NCBI GenBank assembly: GCA_947303535.1
Contig: CAMYYQ010000128.1
Span: forward strand, 1 to 5,154
Length of the DNA: 5,154 nt
Reading direction: 5' to 3'
Source of the DNA: an uncultured Ruminococcus sp.
GTDB taxonomy: Bacteria; Bacillota_A; Clostridia; Oscillospirales; Ruminococcaceae
Shown here: positions 1 through 5,154 of the stretch, one piece after another
How the letters are laid out: each line of letters opens with the position of its first letter
How positions within the stretch are numbered: the first letter of the stretch is position 1
Notes under the pieces: generated by a model
Databases searched by the model: none
Seen by the model: the letters and a program-made list of their open reading frames with translations, nothing else
What the model was told of the DNA's origin: nothing
Translations under genes and position numbers: made by a program

Positions 1-524
1 AGCCACGGAGTACCTTTAAATGACCAAACATCAATTTCTTTAACTGATGCAGGTATATCTATATTTTCAAGGCTTATACAATAGTCAAACGCTGAGTCTA
101 TACATAATACTGAATCAGGAATATTGATCTTAGAGAGTTTCGGACAATTATTAAAAGCCCCTTCAATGCGTTGAACCCCTTTTTCAATGATAACTTCTGT
201 AAGTTCAGGATAACTACCATTGCCTCTAATTGAAAGTATTCCTTTTTTTAAAACAATCTTTTTAACTTGTTTTTTATAAATCGACCATGGTGCCGTGTTA
301 TATTCATTAACTTCAGATGAACCAGTACCTTCAAAAACAAGAGTCTCGCCGTCAAACGACCAAGTTATACCGTTGTACTCTCCCCCTACAGGCTCTGTAA
401 TATCAGCTTCTTCCGTAACAGCATCTTCTGCACCTGCGGTCACTGCCGTTGTTACAGAAAGCGGCATTGTTACCATTAAGCCCGACATTATAAGTGCCAT
501 AATTCGTTTAGTCCATTTTTTCAT
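1..524 (-). CDS. secreted BspA-like leucine-rich-repeat protein, N-terminal part
   Basis: The frame is open from an ATG at 524 down to the window edge, giving 174 codons plus two bases; the C-terminus lies outside. The start is supported by an AAAGGG ribosome binding site about 8 nt upstream. The protein begins with a typical signal peptide: basic residues MKKWTKR, a hydrophobic stretch to about residue 30, and an AGA motif at 30-32 that fits signal peptidase I. A region of roughly residues 48-85 contains WSFDGETLVFEGTG and APWSIY, a pattern common ahead of the repeats in BspA-type proteins. From about residue 90 there are short leucine-rich repeats of the LRR_5 kind (LTEVIIEKGVQRIEGAF, LSKINIPDSV, LENIDIPASVKEI). 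Such proteins are exported and often bind partners or surfaces; the specific ligand cannot be told. Later domains, for example a dockerin or anchor, would lie beyond the edge. The gene is divergent from the SpoVT-like gene. Confidence 0.85.
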   Translation of the reverse strand, partial: MKKWTKRIMALIMSGLMVTMPLSVTTAVTAGAEDAVTEEADITEPVGGEYNGITWSFDGETLVFEGTGSSEVNEYNTAPWSIYKKQVKKIVLKKGILSIRGNGSYPELTEVIIEKGVQRIEGAFNNCPKLSKINIPDSVLCIDSAFDYCISLENIDIPASVKEIDVWSFKGTPW

Positions 525-577
525 GCATATCACCCTTTCACTCAGAGCATTAATATATTATGATATGATTCATGTAA

Positions 578-599
578 AAATATGATCTATATCATATTT
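578..599. promoter_or_regulatory. palindrome over the transcription start, possible operator
   Basis: AAATATGAT (578-586) and ATCATATTT (591-599) form a perfect 9-bp dyad around the 4-bp centre CTAT. It lies directly downstream of the -10 box and covers the predicted start site, where a bound repressor would block transcription. Further TATGAT copies occur at 559-564 and 564-569, and the -10 box is itself TATGAT. In an AT-rich leader some of this may be chance. Confidence 0.4.
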
Positions 600-601
600 A
601 A

Positions 602-630
602 ATCATACCTCAGTCTTAACAATTTGTCAA
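602..630 (-). promoter_or_regulatory. sigma-A type promoter for the leucine-rich-repeat gene
   Basis: On the minus strand, TTGACA (625-630) and TATGAT (602-607) are separated by 17 bp. Transcription would start near 595, leaving a ~70-nt leader before the ATG at 524. The -35 is full consensus and the -10 differs at one base. Confidence 0.75.
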
Positions 631-678
631 TATCCGTAACATATTGTTTACATATTATATTCTATATGCACAATAAAA

Positions 679-744
679 CAGCCGATATATAGTAATAATG
701 ACGTAATGCTCCGCAGCCATATTTCCGGCAATTTCATACGGCTG
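679..744. other. three CAGCC(N)TAT motifs upstream of the SpoVT-like gene
   Basis: Intergenic 525-815 holds, besides the two promoters and the palindrome, three related short motifs: CAGCCGATAT (679-688), CAGCCATAT (714-722) and, inverted, CATACGGCTG (735-744). The last two can pair as CAGCC/GGCTG with a mismatch and a 13-nt loop. They could be regulator binding sites or a weak hairpin; no known family is recognised. I see no small gene in this stretch. Confidence 0.25.
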
Positions 745-755
745 AAATGCATCAA

Positions 756-785
756 TGAATAATCTATCAAACAATGCACAAACTA
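756..785 (+). promoter_or_regulatory. sigma-G/sigma-F-like promoter for the SpoVT-like gene
   Basis: TGAATA (756-761) is followed after 17 bp by CAAACTA (779-785). This is close to the forespore sigma-G pattern (TGNATA, then CATACTA). Transcription would start near 792, giving a ~24-nt leader that contains the ribosome binding site. I found no convincing sigma-A promoter closer to the gene. In Bacillus subtilis spoVT is sigma-G dependent, so the match makes biological sense, but it is a by-eye motif. Confidence 0.5.
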
Positions 786-815
786 TTCCCACAAACTTTT
801 TTCGGAGGTTTTATT

Positions 816-1358
816 ATGAAAGCAACAGGTATCGTAAGAAGAATAGATGATCTTGGAAGAGTCGTTATCCCCAAGGAAATACGGCGCACCATGCGCATCA
901 GAGAGGGCGACCCTTTGGAAATATATACTAACAGCGAGGGAGAGGTCATATTCCGCAAGTATTCTGCGGTAAGTGAAATGAGCGAAAACGCAGGATATGT
1001 TGCGGATATCATGCATAAGATAGCAGGCTGTCCCGTTATCATTTTCGACAAAGATCACGTTGTAGCTACAGCAGGAGTTCCGCGAAAGGAATTTGCCGAA
1101 CGTCGTGTAACAGGTCAGCTTGAGGAACTTATGGAAAACCGCGGACAGTTCTTCTGTCCGGACGGAAGCACAAATAACTTCTTCCCTGCTGAGGGAGTCA
1201 ACAGGACTGCCATAGCCGCACTGCCTATAATTACAGCAGGCGATGTTTCGGGAGCTGTGGCATTTCTCACAAGTGAAAAGTGCAAAGAAGTCACAGATCT
1301 GCAAAAGAGCTTGATAAACGCATCTGCACAATTCCTTGCACGGCAGATCGAAGGATAA
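816..1358 (+). CDS. spoVT: SpoVT/AbrB-family transcriptional regulator
   Basis: A 180-residue DNA-binding regulator, close to the 178 residues of Bacillus subtilis SpoVT. Residues 1-52 form an AbrB/SpoVT swapped-hairpin domain with hallmark sequence MKATGIVRRIDDLGRVVIPK followed by EIRRTMRIREGDPLEIY. The rest, about 56-178, matches the GAF-like C-terminal sensor domain of SpoVT (CPVIIFDKDHVVATAGVPRK, NRTAIAALPIITAGDVSGAV). In sporulating Firmicutes SpoVT acts in the forespore as activator and repressor of sigma-G genes. The start is ATG 816, preceded by GGAGG at 804-808 with 7-nt spacing; an in-frame ATG at 774 lacks such a site and lies inside the predicted promoter. The gene stands alone, is divergent from the leucine-rich-repeat gene and converges on uvrA. 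Family assignment is firm. Whether it serves sporulation or is a paralogue with another role cannot be decided here, so the symbol is tentative. Confidence 0.88.
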   Translation: MKATGIVRRIDDLGRVVIPKEIRRTMRIREGDPLEIYTNSEGEVIFRKYSAVSEMSENAGYVADIMHKIAGCPVIIFDKDHVVATAGVPRKEFAERRVTGQLEELMENRGQFFCPDGSTNNFFPAEGVNRTAIAALPIITAGDVSGAVAFLTSEKCKEVTDLQKSLINASAQFLARQIEG

Positions 1359-1361
1359 AGA

Positions 1362-1400
1362 AAAGAGTATTCTCTCCATATAACGAAGAGAATACTCTTT
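1362..1400. terminator. bidirectional intrinsic terminator between spoVT-like gene and uvrA
   Basis: AAAGAGTATTCTCT (1362-1375) pairs perfectly over 14 bp with 1387-1400, around an 11-nt loop. The plus strand continues ATTTATTTAA and the minus strand continues TTTCTTTATCC, so both sides are U-rich when transcribed. The hairpin starts three bases after the spoVT-like stop (1356-1358) and ends two bases before the uvrA stop (1403-1405), so it serves both convergent genes. Confidence 0.88.
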
Positions 1401-1402
1401 AT

Positions 1403-4225
1403 TTATTTAAGATAGCTTTTCAGATAATGTCCTGTATAGGACTTTTCGCACTTTGCGACTTCCTCGGGAGTACCCTGTGCAACGATCATTCCGCCGCCAT
1501 CGCCGCCCTCAGGACCCAGGTCGATGATATGGTCAGCCACCTTTATGACATTCAGATTATGCTCGATAACAAGCACTGTATTGCCCTGATCCGTAAGCTG
1601 CTGAAGCACATCAATGAGCTTATGGACATCGGCTGTATGAAGTCCCGTAGTAGGCTCGTCAAGGATATAGATAGTATTGCCTGTGGAACGCTTTGAAAGC
1701 TCCGTTGACAGCTTTACACGCTGAGCCTCACCGCCCGAAAGAGTAGTCGCAGGCTGACCTATTTTTATATAACCCAGTCCAACCTCCTGCAAGGTTTTCA
1801 GCTTTCTTGCTATCTTAGGGATATGCTCAAAGAACTCCACGCCCTCATCAACAGTCATTTCCAGTACATCGTATATTGATTTTCCCTTGTAATGCACATC
1901 AAGAGTCTCACGGTTGTATCTCTTTCCCTTGCACACCTCGCAAGGTACATAGATATCGGGCAGGAAGTGCATCTCTATCTTGATTATGCCGTCACCCTCG
2001 CAGGCTTCGCAGCGTCCACCCTTGACATTGAAGGAAAAACGTCCGCTTGTATAGCCATGAGCCTTGGCATCGGGAGTTTTCGCAAAAAGCTCGCGGATAT
2101 CGCCGAATACACCCGTATACGTTGCAGGATTTGAACGTGGAGTCCTGCCTATAGGCGACTGGTCGATACATATCACCTTGTCGAGATTTTCAATTCCTTC
2201 CATTTCCCTGAATTCGCCGCACCTTGTCTTTGCGCGGTTCAGCTTTGCGGCAAGATGCTTGTATATTATCTCGTTTACAAGCGAGGATTTTCCCGAACCC
2301 GAAACACCTGTCACGCAGACAAGCTCTCCGAGAGGTATCTGCACATCAACATTATGGAGGTTATGCTCGGAAGCTCCCTTTACCGTAAGGAATTTGCCGT
2401 TTCCGCTCCTGCGCTTTTTCGGCACTTCTATCTTCTTTTTGCCGCTGAGGTACTGTCCTGTAATGGAATTCTTGCATTTCAGCAGCTTGTCCACAGTTCC
2501 TGCGAATACGACTTCTCCGCCGTGTATGCCTGCTCCGGGACCGATATCGACGATATAATCAGCGGCAAGCATAGTATCATCGTCATGCTCGACAACTATA
2601 AGCGTATTTCCAAGATCACGCAGCCGCTTCAAGGTCGCTATGAGCTTGTCATTATCACGCTGATGCAGACCGATACTGGGCTCATCGAGGATATAGAGCA
2701 CTCCCACCAGTGACGAGCCTATTTGCGTAGCAAGGCGGATTCGCTGGCTCTCGCCGCCCGAAAGAGTACCCGAAGAACGAGAAAGTGTAAGGTATTCAAG
2801 TCCTACGCTTCCAAGGAAACCGAGACGCTCCTTTATTTCCTTGATTATGCGCTCGCCTACATAGCTGTCATGCTCGGAGAGCTTCAGCTCATTGAAGAAT
2901 TTAAGTCCGTCCTTTACCGAAAGATCGGTAAGCTCACTGATATTTTTATCGCCAACTGTAACTGCAAGATACTCGTCACGGAGTCTCTTTCCCTTGCAGA
3001 CGGGACACTCCACCTCGCTCATGTACTCCTCTATCTCATTTCTTGACCACTCGCTTGAAGTCTCCTTGTATCGGCGTTCAAGGTTATTGATAACGCCCTC
3101 GAATGGTGAACGGTAGCTTCCGCCCCCAAGTGAGGCAGGACGTTTCAGTTCAAGAGTCTCGTCACCTGTACCGTACAGGAAAAGATCGAGCTGCTCCTTT
3201 TTAAGCTCCTTTACGGGAACATCGAGAGGTACACCGTACTGCTTTGATATAGCGCGGTAATACATCATTGAGATAGAAGTTTCGTCAAGACTGTTCCAGC
3301 CCGAGGCATTTATAGCTCCGTCCTCGATCGAAATATCCTTATTTGGTACTACAAGATCTGGATCAATATGTCTGAAAACTCCAAGTCCCGTACACTTCGG
3401 ACAAGCTCCCACAGGATTATTGAACGAGAACATAACGGGTTCAAGCTCGCCGATGCTTATATTATGCTCGGGGCAAGCGTAATTCTGGGAGAAAAGTATC
3501 TCCTCGCCGCCGATAACGTCCGCAATGGCAAGTCCGCCTGTGAGACTGAAAATCGTTTCAAGGCTGTCGGCGATACGGGACTCTATCCCCTCTTTTATGA
3601 CTATACGGTCAACGATTATCTCGATATTGTGCTTCTTGTTCTTGTCCAGCTTTATCTCTTCCGTGAGCTCGTACATTATACCATCAACGCGGACACGTAC
3701 AAATCCCGATTTTCTTGCACTTTCAAGCTCTTTTGCGTACTGTCCTTTCCTATTTCTTACAATAGGAGCAAGAAGCTGTAGCTTAGTGCCCATTGGAAGC
3801 GCCATAAGAGTATCAACTATCTGGTCAACGGTCTGCTGCGTTATGACTCTGCCGCAGACAGGACAATGAGGAACACCTATCCTTGCGTACAGAAGTCTGA
3901 GATAGTCGTATATCTCGGTAACAGTTCCCACAGTGGAACGTGGATTTTTCGATGTTGTTTTCTGGTCTATGGATATAGCGGGAGAAAGTCCCTCGATGCT
4001 GTCAACATCAGGCTTTTCCATTTGTCCGAGGAACATTCTTGCGTATGATGAAAGGCTCTCGACGTAGCGGCGCTGACCGTCGGCATATATGGTATCAAAG
4101 GCAAGGGATGATTTTCCCGAGCCCGAAAGCCCCGTCATAACGATAAGGCGGTCGCGCGGCAGTTCAAGGTCTATATTTTTAAGATTATTGGCTCTTGCAC
4201 CTTTAATGATTATTTTATCGGTCAT
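1403..4225 (-). CDS. uvrA: UvrABC excision nuclease subunit A
   Basis: UvrA is the ATP-dependent damage sensor that loads UvrB onto damaged DNA in nucleotide excision repair. The product has 940 residues, the same as Escherichia coli UvrA, and is intact. It carries two ABC ATPase modules: Walker A GLSGSGKS at 32-39 and GVSGSGKS at 640-647; signature LSGGESQR at 488-495 and LSGGEAQR at 829-836; Walker B ILDEP ending at 516 and 858. The C-terminal zinc module has C739, C742, C762 and C765. The first zinc module reads C251-P-E-H254 with C275 and C278, so one usual cysteine is histidine. Another CPVC pair sits at 121-124. The start ATG 4225 follows a GAGGAG site 6 nt upstream. Unlike the uvrB-uvrA operons of many Firmicutes, no uvrB is adjacent on either side; the gene has its own leader and promoter and ends at the shared terminator. 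Confidence 0.98.
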   Translation of the reverse strand: MTDKIIIKGARANNLKNIDLELPRDRLIVMTGLSGSGKSSLAFDTIYADGQRRYVESLSSYARMFLGQMEKPDVDSIEGLSPAISIDQKTTSKNPRSTVGTVTEIYDYLRLLYARIGVPHCPVCGRVITQQTVDQIVDTLMALPMGTKLQLLAPIVRNRKGQYAKELESARKSGFVRVRVDGIMYELTEEIKLDKNKKHNIEIIVDRIVIKEGIESRIADSLETIFSLTGGLAIADVIGGEEILFSQNYACPEHNISIGELEPVMFSFNNPVGACPKCTGLGVFRHIDPDLVVPNKDISIEDGAINASGWNSLDETSISMMYYRAISKQYGVPLDVPVKELKKEQLDLFLYGTGDETLELKRPASLGGGSYRSPFEGVINNLERRYKETSSEWSRNEIEEYMSEVECPVCKGKRLRDEYLAVTVGDKNISELTDLSVKDGLKFFNELKLSEHDSYVGERIIKEIKERLGFLGSVGLEYLTLSRSSGTLSGGESQRIRLATQIGSSLVGVLYILDEPSIGLHQRDNDKLIATLKRLRDLGNTLIVVEHDDDTMLAADYIVDIGPGAGIHGGEVVFAGTVDKLLKCKNSITGQYLSGKKKIEVPKKRRSGNGKFLTVKGASEHNLHNVDVQIPLGELVCVTGVSGSGKSSLVNEIIYKHLAAKLNRAKTRCGEFREMEGIENLDKVICIDQSPIGRTPRSNPATYTGVFGDIRELFAKTPDAKAHGYTSGRFSFNVKGGRCEACEGDGIIKIEMHFLPDIYVPCEVCKGKRYNRETLDVHYKGKSIYDVLEMTVDEGVEFFEHIPKIARKLKTLQEVGLGYIKIGQPATTLSGGEAQRVKLSTELSKRSTGNTIYILDEPTTGLHTADVHKLIDVLQQLTDQGNTVLVIEHNLNVIKVADHIIDLGPEGGDGGGMIVAQGTPEEVAKCEKSYTGHYLKSYLK

Positions 4226-4279
4226 ATGGTACTCCTCAATTGCTGTAAAATGAATAGGAAAGTAAAACTGTGTAATACA

Positions 4280-4381
4280 GCCATTAGCCGTTAGCCATGA
4301 GCCATTAGGCGGAGGCGTTCGCTTACGCTCACGTTATTTAATTATTCACCTAAGGCGACACATTGGCTATAAGCTAAGGGC
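4280..4381. repeat. large imperfect foldback in the uvrA leader, with 7-bp tandem units
   Basis: The left arm has four tandem heptamers: GCCATTA, GCCGTTA, GCCATGA, GCCATTA (4280-4307), continuing to GG at 4309. The right arm has CCTAAGGC (4349-4356) and a segment at 4361-4381 beginning CATTGGCTATAAGC. The arms are imperfect inverted copies: GCC.TTAGC...TAGCC.ATG is shared outside and GCC.TAGG inside. About 40 bases, including TTCGCTTACGCTCACG, form the central part. It lies between the uvrA promoter and start codon, so it would be transcribed into the leader as a long hairpin. It may be a miniature interspersed repeat or a leader regulatory structure; no known riboswitch is recognised. Confidence 0.5.
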
Positions 4382-4399
4382 TTTATGCGTACAGATAGT

Positions 4400-4428
4400 A
4401 TTATACCACATATATTTACAAAAATAAA
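4400..4428 (-). promoter_or_regulatory. predicted extended -10 promoter for uvrA
   Basis: On the minus strand TGGTATAAT (4400-4408) is a consensus TATAAT with the TGN extension. The -35 position 17 bp upstream reads TTTATT (4423-4428) and is weak, as is usual for extended -10 promoters. Transcription would begin near 4393, giving a leader of about 165 nt that includes the foldback repeat. No better -10 was seen nearer to uvrA. Confidence 0.55.
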
Positions 4429-4433
4429 GATAT

Positions 4434-4447
4434 CGAACATATTTTCT
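4434..4447. promoter_or_regulatory. possible LexA (SOS) box upstream of uvrA
   Basis: The 14-mer CGAACATATTTTCT agrees at 12 of 14 positions with the Gram-positive LexA consensus CGAACRNRYGTTYC; the mismatches are in the right half-site. It sits just upstream of the weak uvrA -35 region, and uvrA is SOS-controlled in Bacillus. One half-site is perfect and the other degenerate in AT-rich DNA, so chance is a real possibility. Confidence 0.3.
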
Positions 4448-4478
4448 TCTTTTAACATAAATATTTTTATTTCCCGCC

Positions 4479-4507
4479 TTGATTTGTTCACAATATAACT
4501 ATATAAT
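4479..4507 (+). promoter_or_regulatory. sigma-A type promoter for rubredoxin
   Basis: TTGATT (4479-4484) and TATAAT (4502-4507) are spaced by 17 bp. The start site would be near 4514, leaving a ~68-nt leader before the GTG start. This promoter is divergent from that of uvrA, with about 50 bp between the two -35 regions. Confidence 0.7.
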
Positions 4508-4528
4508 GAAAAGTAACAATAACAAAGG

Positions 4529-4560
4529 GATATTAAAAGAGCTCCATGCAGGAGCATATC
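4529..4560 (+). promoter_or_regulatory. leader hairpin ahead of rubredoxin
   Basis: GCTCC (4541-4545) pairs with GGAGC (4551-4555) around loop ATGCA. Below it, GATAT (4529-4533) pairs with ATATC (4556-4560), with a 7-nt one-sided bulge TAAAAGA. The structure ends 10 nt before the GGAGG site. It may protect the 5' end or modulate translation; it is short and may have no function. Confidence 0.3.
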
Positions 4561-4581
4561 ATTGATAAAGGAGGTGTAGAT

Positions 4582-4737
4582 GTGGTATACGTATGTGACG
4601 CTTGCGGTTGGGAATACGATGAGGAGAAAGGTTCTCCAGAAAACGGTATAGCTCCCGGCACAAAGTTTGAAGATCTTCCCGATGATTTTGAATGTCCTCT
4701 CTGCGGAGTAAGCAAAGAGATGTTCTCTGAACAATAA
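4582..4737 (+). CDS. rubredoxin
   Basis: A 51-residue small iron protein that carries one electron on a single Fe bound by four cysteines, in the cytoplasm of anaerobes. Partners are typically rubrerythrin, superoxide reductase or flavoprotein oxygen reductases; none is present here. The four ligands are C5 and C8 (CDACGW) and C38 and C41 (CPLCG). The family core [15 protein letters not shown] lies at 21-35. Length fits the usual 52-54 residues. W10 replaces the common tyrosine of CGY and F36 the common tryptophan before the second cysteine pair. The start is taken as GTG 4582 because a strong AAGGAGGT (4568-4575) lies 6-7 nt upstream and the protein then begins MVYVC as in the family. An in-frame ATG at 4546 would add 12 unrelated residues and has no good binding site. 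The gene has its own promoter and a terminator hairpin at 4785-4826. Confidence 0.95.
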   Translation: MVYVCDACGWEYDEEKGSPENGIAPGTKFEDLPDDFECPLCGVSKEMFSEQ

Positions 4738-4741
4738 AAAC

Positions 4742-4860
4742 AAGCTCCCGGAGAGGTGTCCCCTCTGCCTAAATCGCGGCATAAAATTACCGAGCCAATA
4801 CTTTCAGGCTCGGTAATTCACTTTTTCCGCTAAGAGAAGCTGACCAATACGGGAGCTTTT
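4742..4860. repeat. nested multi-hairpin foldback (candidate structured RNA or miniature repeat)
   Basis: An outer stem AAGCTCCCG (4742-4750) pairs perfectly with 4850-4858 across 99 nt. Inside are AGAGG/CCTCT (4752-4756 with 4762-4766), a weak GCC/GGC (4767-4769 with 4778-4780), the 12-bp terminator stem (4785-4796 with 4807-4818), and a weak CTTTTTC/GAGAAG (4821-4827 with 4833-4838). This gives a closed multi-branch fold filling almost the whole interval. The right arm is followed by TTTT on the plus strand; on the minus strand the left arm is followed by GTTTTTATTG, so either strand could end there. It begins five bases after the rubredoxin stop. No transposase or known RNA family is recognised. 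Confidence 0.45.
4785..4826 (+). terminator. intrinsic terminator of rubredoxin
   Basis: AATTACCGAGCC (4785-4796) pairs perfectly over 12 bp with GGCTCGGTAATT (4807-4818) around a 10-nt loop. CAC and then TTTTT (4822-4826) follow on the plus strand. It lies about 50 nt after the rubredoxin stop and is nested inside the larger foldback, so termination here would prevent the outer stem from forming. Confidence 0.7.
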
Positions 4861-4880
4861 AACTCATAACCCCATTTCAA

Positions 4881-4910
4881 GTTCGGAACGCCGAGGGCGG
4901 CGTTCCCTAC
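4881..4910. repeat. short REP-like palindrome
   Basis: GGAACGCCG (4885-4893) pairs perfectly with CGGCGTTCC (4898-4906) around the tetraloop AGGG. GC content is far above the surroundings. On the minus strand it reads TGTAGGGAACGCCG followed by the inverted half, a style seen in repetitive extragenic palindromes of gut Firmicutes (from memory, not searched). It is followed by seven A residues. It does not resemble a terminator on the plus strand. Confidence 0.5.
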
Positions 4911-4956
4911 AAAAAAAGAAGCGACCATACAGGCGACGCTGATATAGAAGTATTAA

Positions 4957-5001
4957 GCCATAGTATTTCTGATGAAAAGTCAGAGGTACTATGGCGTTTT
5001 T
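4957..5001 (+). terminator. strong stem plus T5, terminator just ahead of the next promoter
   Basis: GCCATAGTA (4957-4965) pairs with TACTATGGC (4987-4995), and the stem continues inward through TTTCTGA/TCAGAGG with two G-U pairs, making 16 continuous pairs and a 7-nt loop TGAAAAG. GTTTTTATTG follows on the plus strand. The -35 box of the next promoter starts two bases after the T-run, so the hairpin would insulate that gene from read-through. No gene lies between it and the rubredoxin terminator. Confidence 0.75.
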
Positions 5002-5002
5002 A

Positions 5003-5031
5003 TTGACAATGTATCGATGTCGTGATATAAT
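5003..5031 (+). promoter_or_regulatory. full-consensus sigma-A promoter for the last gene
   Basis: TTGACA (5003-5008), a 17-bp spacer and TATAAT (5026-5031) match the sigma-A consensus at every position. Transcription would start near 5038, leaving a ~56-nt leader before the GTG at 5094. It implies strong constitutive expression unless repressed; no clear operator is visible. Confidence 0.88.
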
Positions 5032-5093
5032 GTTTGTGAGCATAAATCGGAATTTATCAAGCTATCTGCTAAAGAAAGGATGAGGTAGAGACT

Positions 5094-5154
5094 GTGATCG
5101 AGATTTCCTATCTACAGATGTTTATTTTTATAACTCTCATTTGGATACTTGTGC
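5094..5154 (+). CDS. N-terminus of a predicted membrane protein (possibly VanZ-like)
   Basis: Only the first 20 codons plus one base are present before the window ends. The start is GTG 5094, preceded by TGAGGT (5081-5086) with 7-nt spacing; an in-frame ATG at 5118 has no such site. The peptide begins MIEISYLQMF and goes on as a hydrophobic stretch, IFITLIWILV, that reads as the first transmembrane helix with little basic charge before it. A start of this type is seen in some clostridial VanZ-family proteins, which are small multi-pass membrane proteins linked in one family member to teicoplanin resistance. That is a resemblance from memory over a very short stretch and is weak. The gene is directly downstream of a perfect sigma-A promoter. 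What follows and its true length cannot be seen. Confidence 0.65.
   Translation, partial: MIEISYLQMFIFITLIWILV

Noticed and set aside
295..585. 96-codon plus-strand open frame
   Set aside because: It is antisense to the leucine-rich-repeat gene's signal peptide and promoter leader and has no ribosome binding site.
774..815. Upstream in-frame ATG for the SpoVT-like gene
   Set aside because: It would add 14 unrelated residues, lies within the predicted promoter, and the GGAGG at 804-808 points to ATG 816.
783..1379. 198-codon open frame on the minus strand opposite the SpoVT-like gene
   Set aside because: It is a shadow of a clearly coding gene, runs into the terminator hairpin and has no recognisable protein features.
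1280..3869. Several 60-164-codon plus-strand open frames inside uvrA
   Set aside because: All are antisense shadows of an intact, fully canonical UvrA gene.
4546..4581. Upstream in-frame ATG for rubredoxin
   Set aside because: It lies in the loop of a leader hairpin with no nearby ribosome binding site; GTG 4582 has a strong one and gives the family's normal N-terminus.
4342..4782. 146-codon open frame on the minus strand overlapping rubredoxin
   Set aside because: It is antisense to the rubredoxin gene and both promoters, has low-complexity AT-driven sequence, no ribosome binding site and no recognisable domain.
4742..4860. A known riboswitch or small RNA family
   Set aside because: I compared it mentally with SAM, TPP, FMN, cobalamin, T-box, c-di-GMP and signal recognition particle RNA hallmarks and found no match.
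4911..4940. Minus-strand terminator at the A7 run
   Set aside because: The only stem before the T7 on the minus strand is AGCG/CGCT, four pairs with a 13-nt loop, too weak to call.

Overview
The window looks like chromosomal DNA from an anaerobic, low-to-moderate-GC Gram-positive bacterium. A clostridial gut or rumen lineage such as Ruminococcus (Oscillospiraceae) is the most likely source, inferred from gene content and style: a BspA-type leucine-rich-repeat surface protein, a SpoVT-like sporulation regulator, strong GGAGG ribosome binding sites and a clostridial-type rubredoxin. No species can be named from this sequence alone. There are no rRNA or tRNA genes, no CRISPR array, and no transposase or phage gene.

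Layout. (1) 1-524, minus strand: the first ~174 codons of a secreted leucine-rich-repeat protein, running off the left edge. It is preceded by a good sigma-A promoter (602-630) with a palindrome across its start site. (2) 816-1358, plus strand: a complete 180-residue SpoVT/AbrB-family regulator with a sigma-G-like promoter (756-785). (3) 1362-1400: a perfect 14-bp hairpin with T-rich flanks on both sides, serving as shared terminator for the two converging genes. (4) 1403-4225, minus strand: a complete 940-residue UvrA, the damage sensor of nucleotide excision repair. Its leader (~165 nt) carries a large foldback repeat (4280-4381), and its promoter region has a possible LexA box. (5) 4582-4737, plus strand: a 51-residue rubredoxin starting at GTG, divergent from uvrA, with its own promoter. 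(6) 4738-5002: a gene-free stretch packed with hairpins: a ~120-nt nested foldback containing the rubredoxin terminator, a short REP-like palindrome, and a 16-bp stem followed by T5. (7) 5003-5154, plus strand: a full-consensus sigma-A promoter and the first 20 codons of a membrane protein cut off by the right edge.

How it works together. The genes appear to be separate single-gene transcription units, each with its own promoter and/or terminator, not one pathway. uvrA and rubredoxin share a divergent control region, which could link DNA repair with redox stress handling, but that is inference. The coding genes are ordinary. The least explained DNA is non-coding: the foldback in the uvrA leader and the hairpin cluster downstream of rubredoxin. 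I see no convincing new multi-gene system here.
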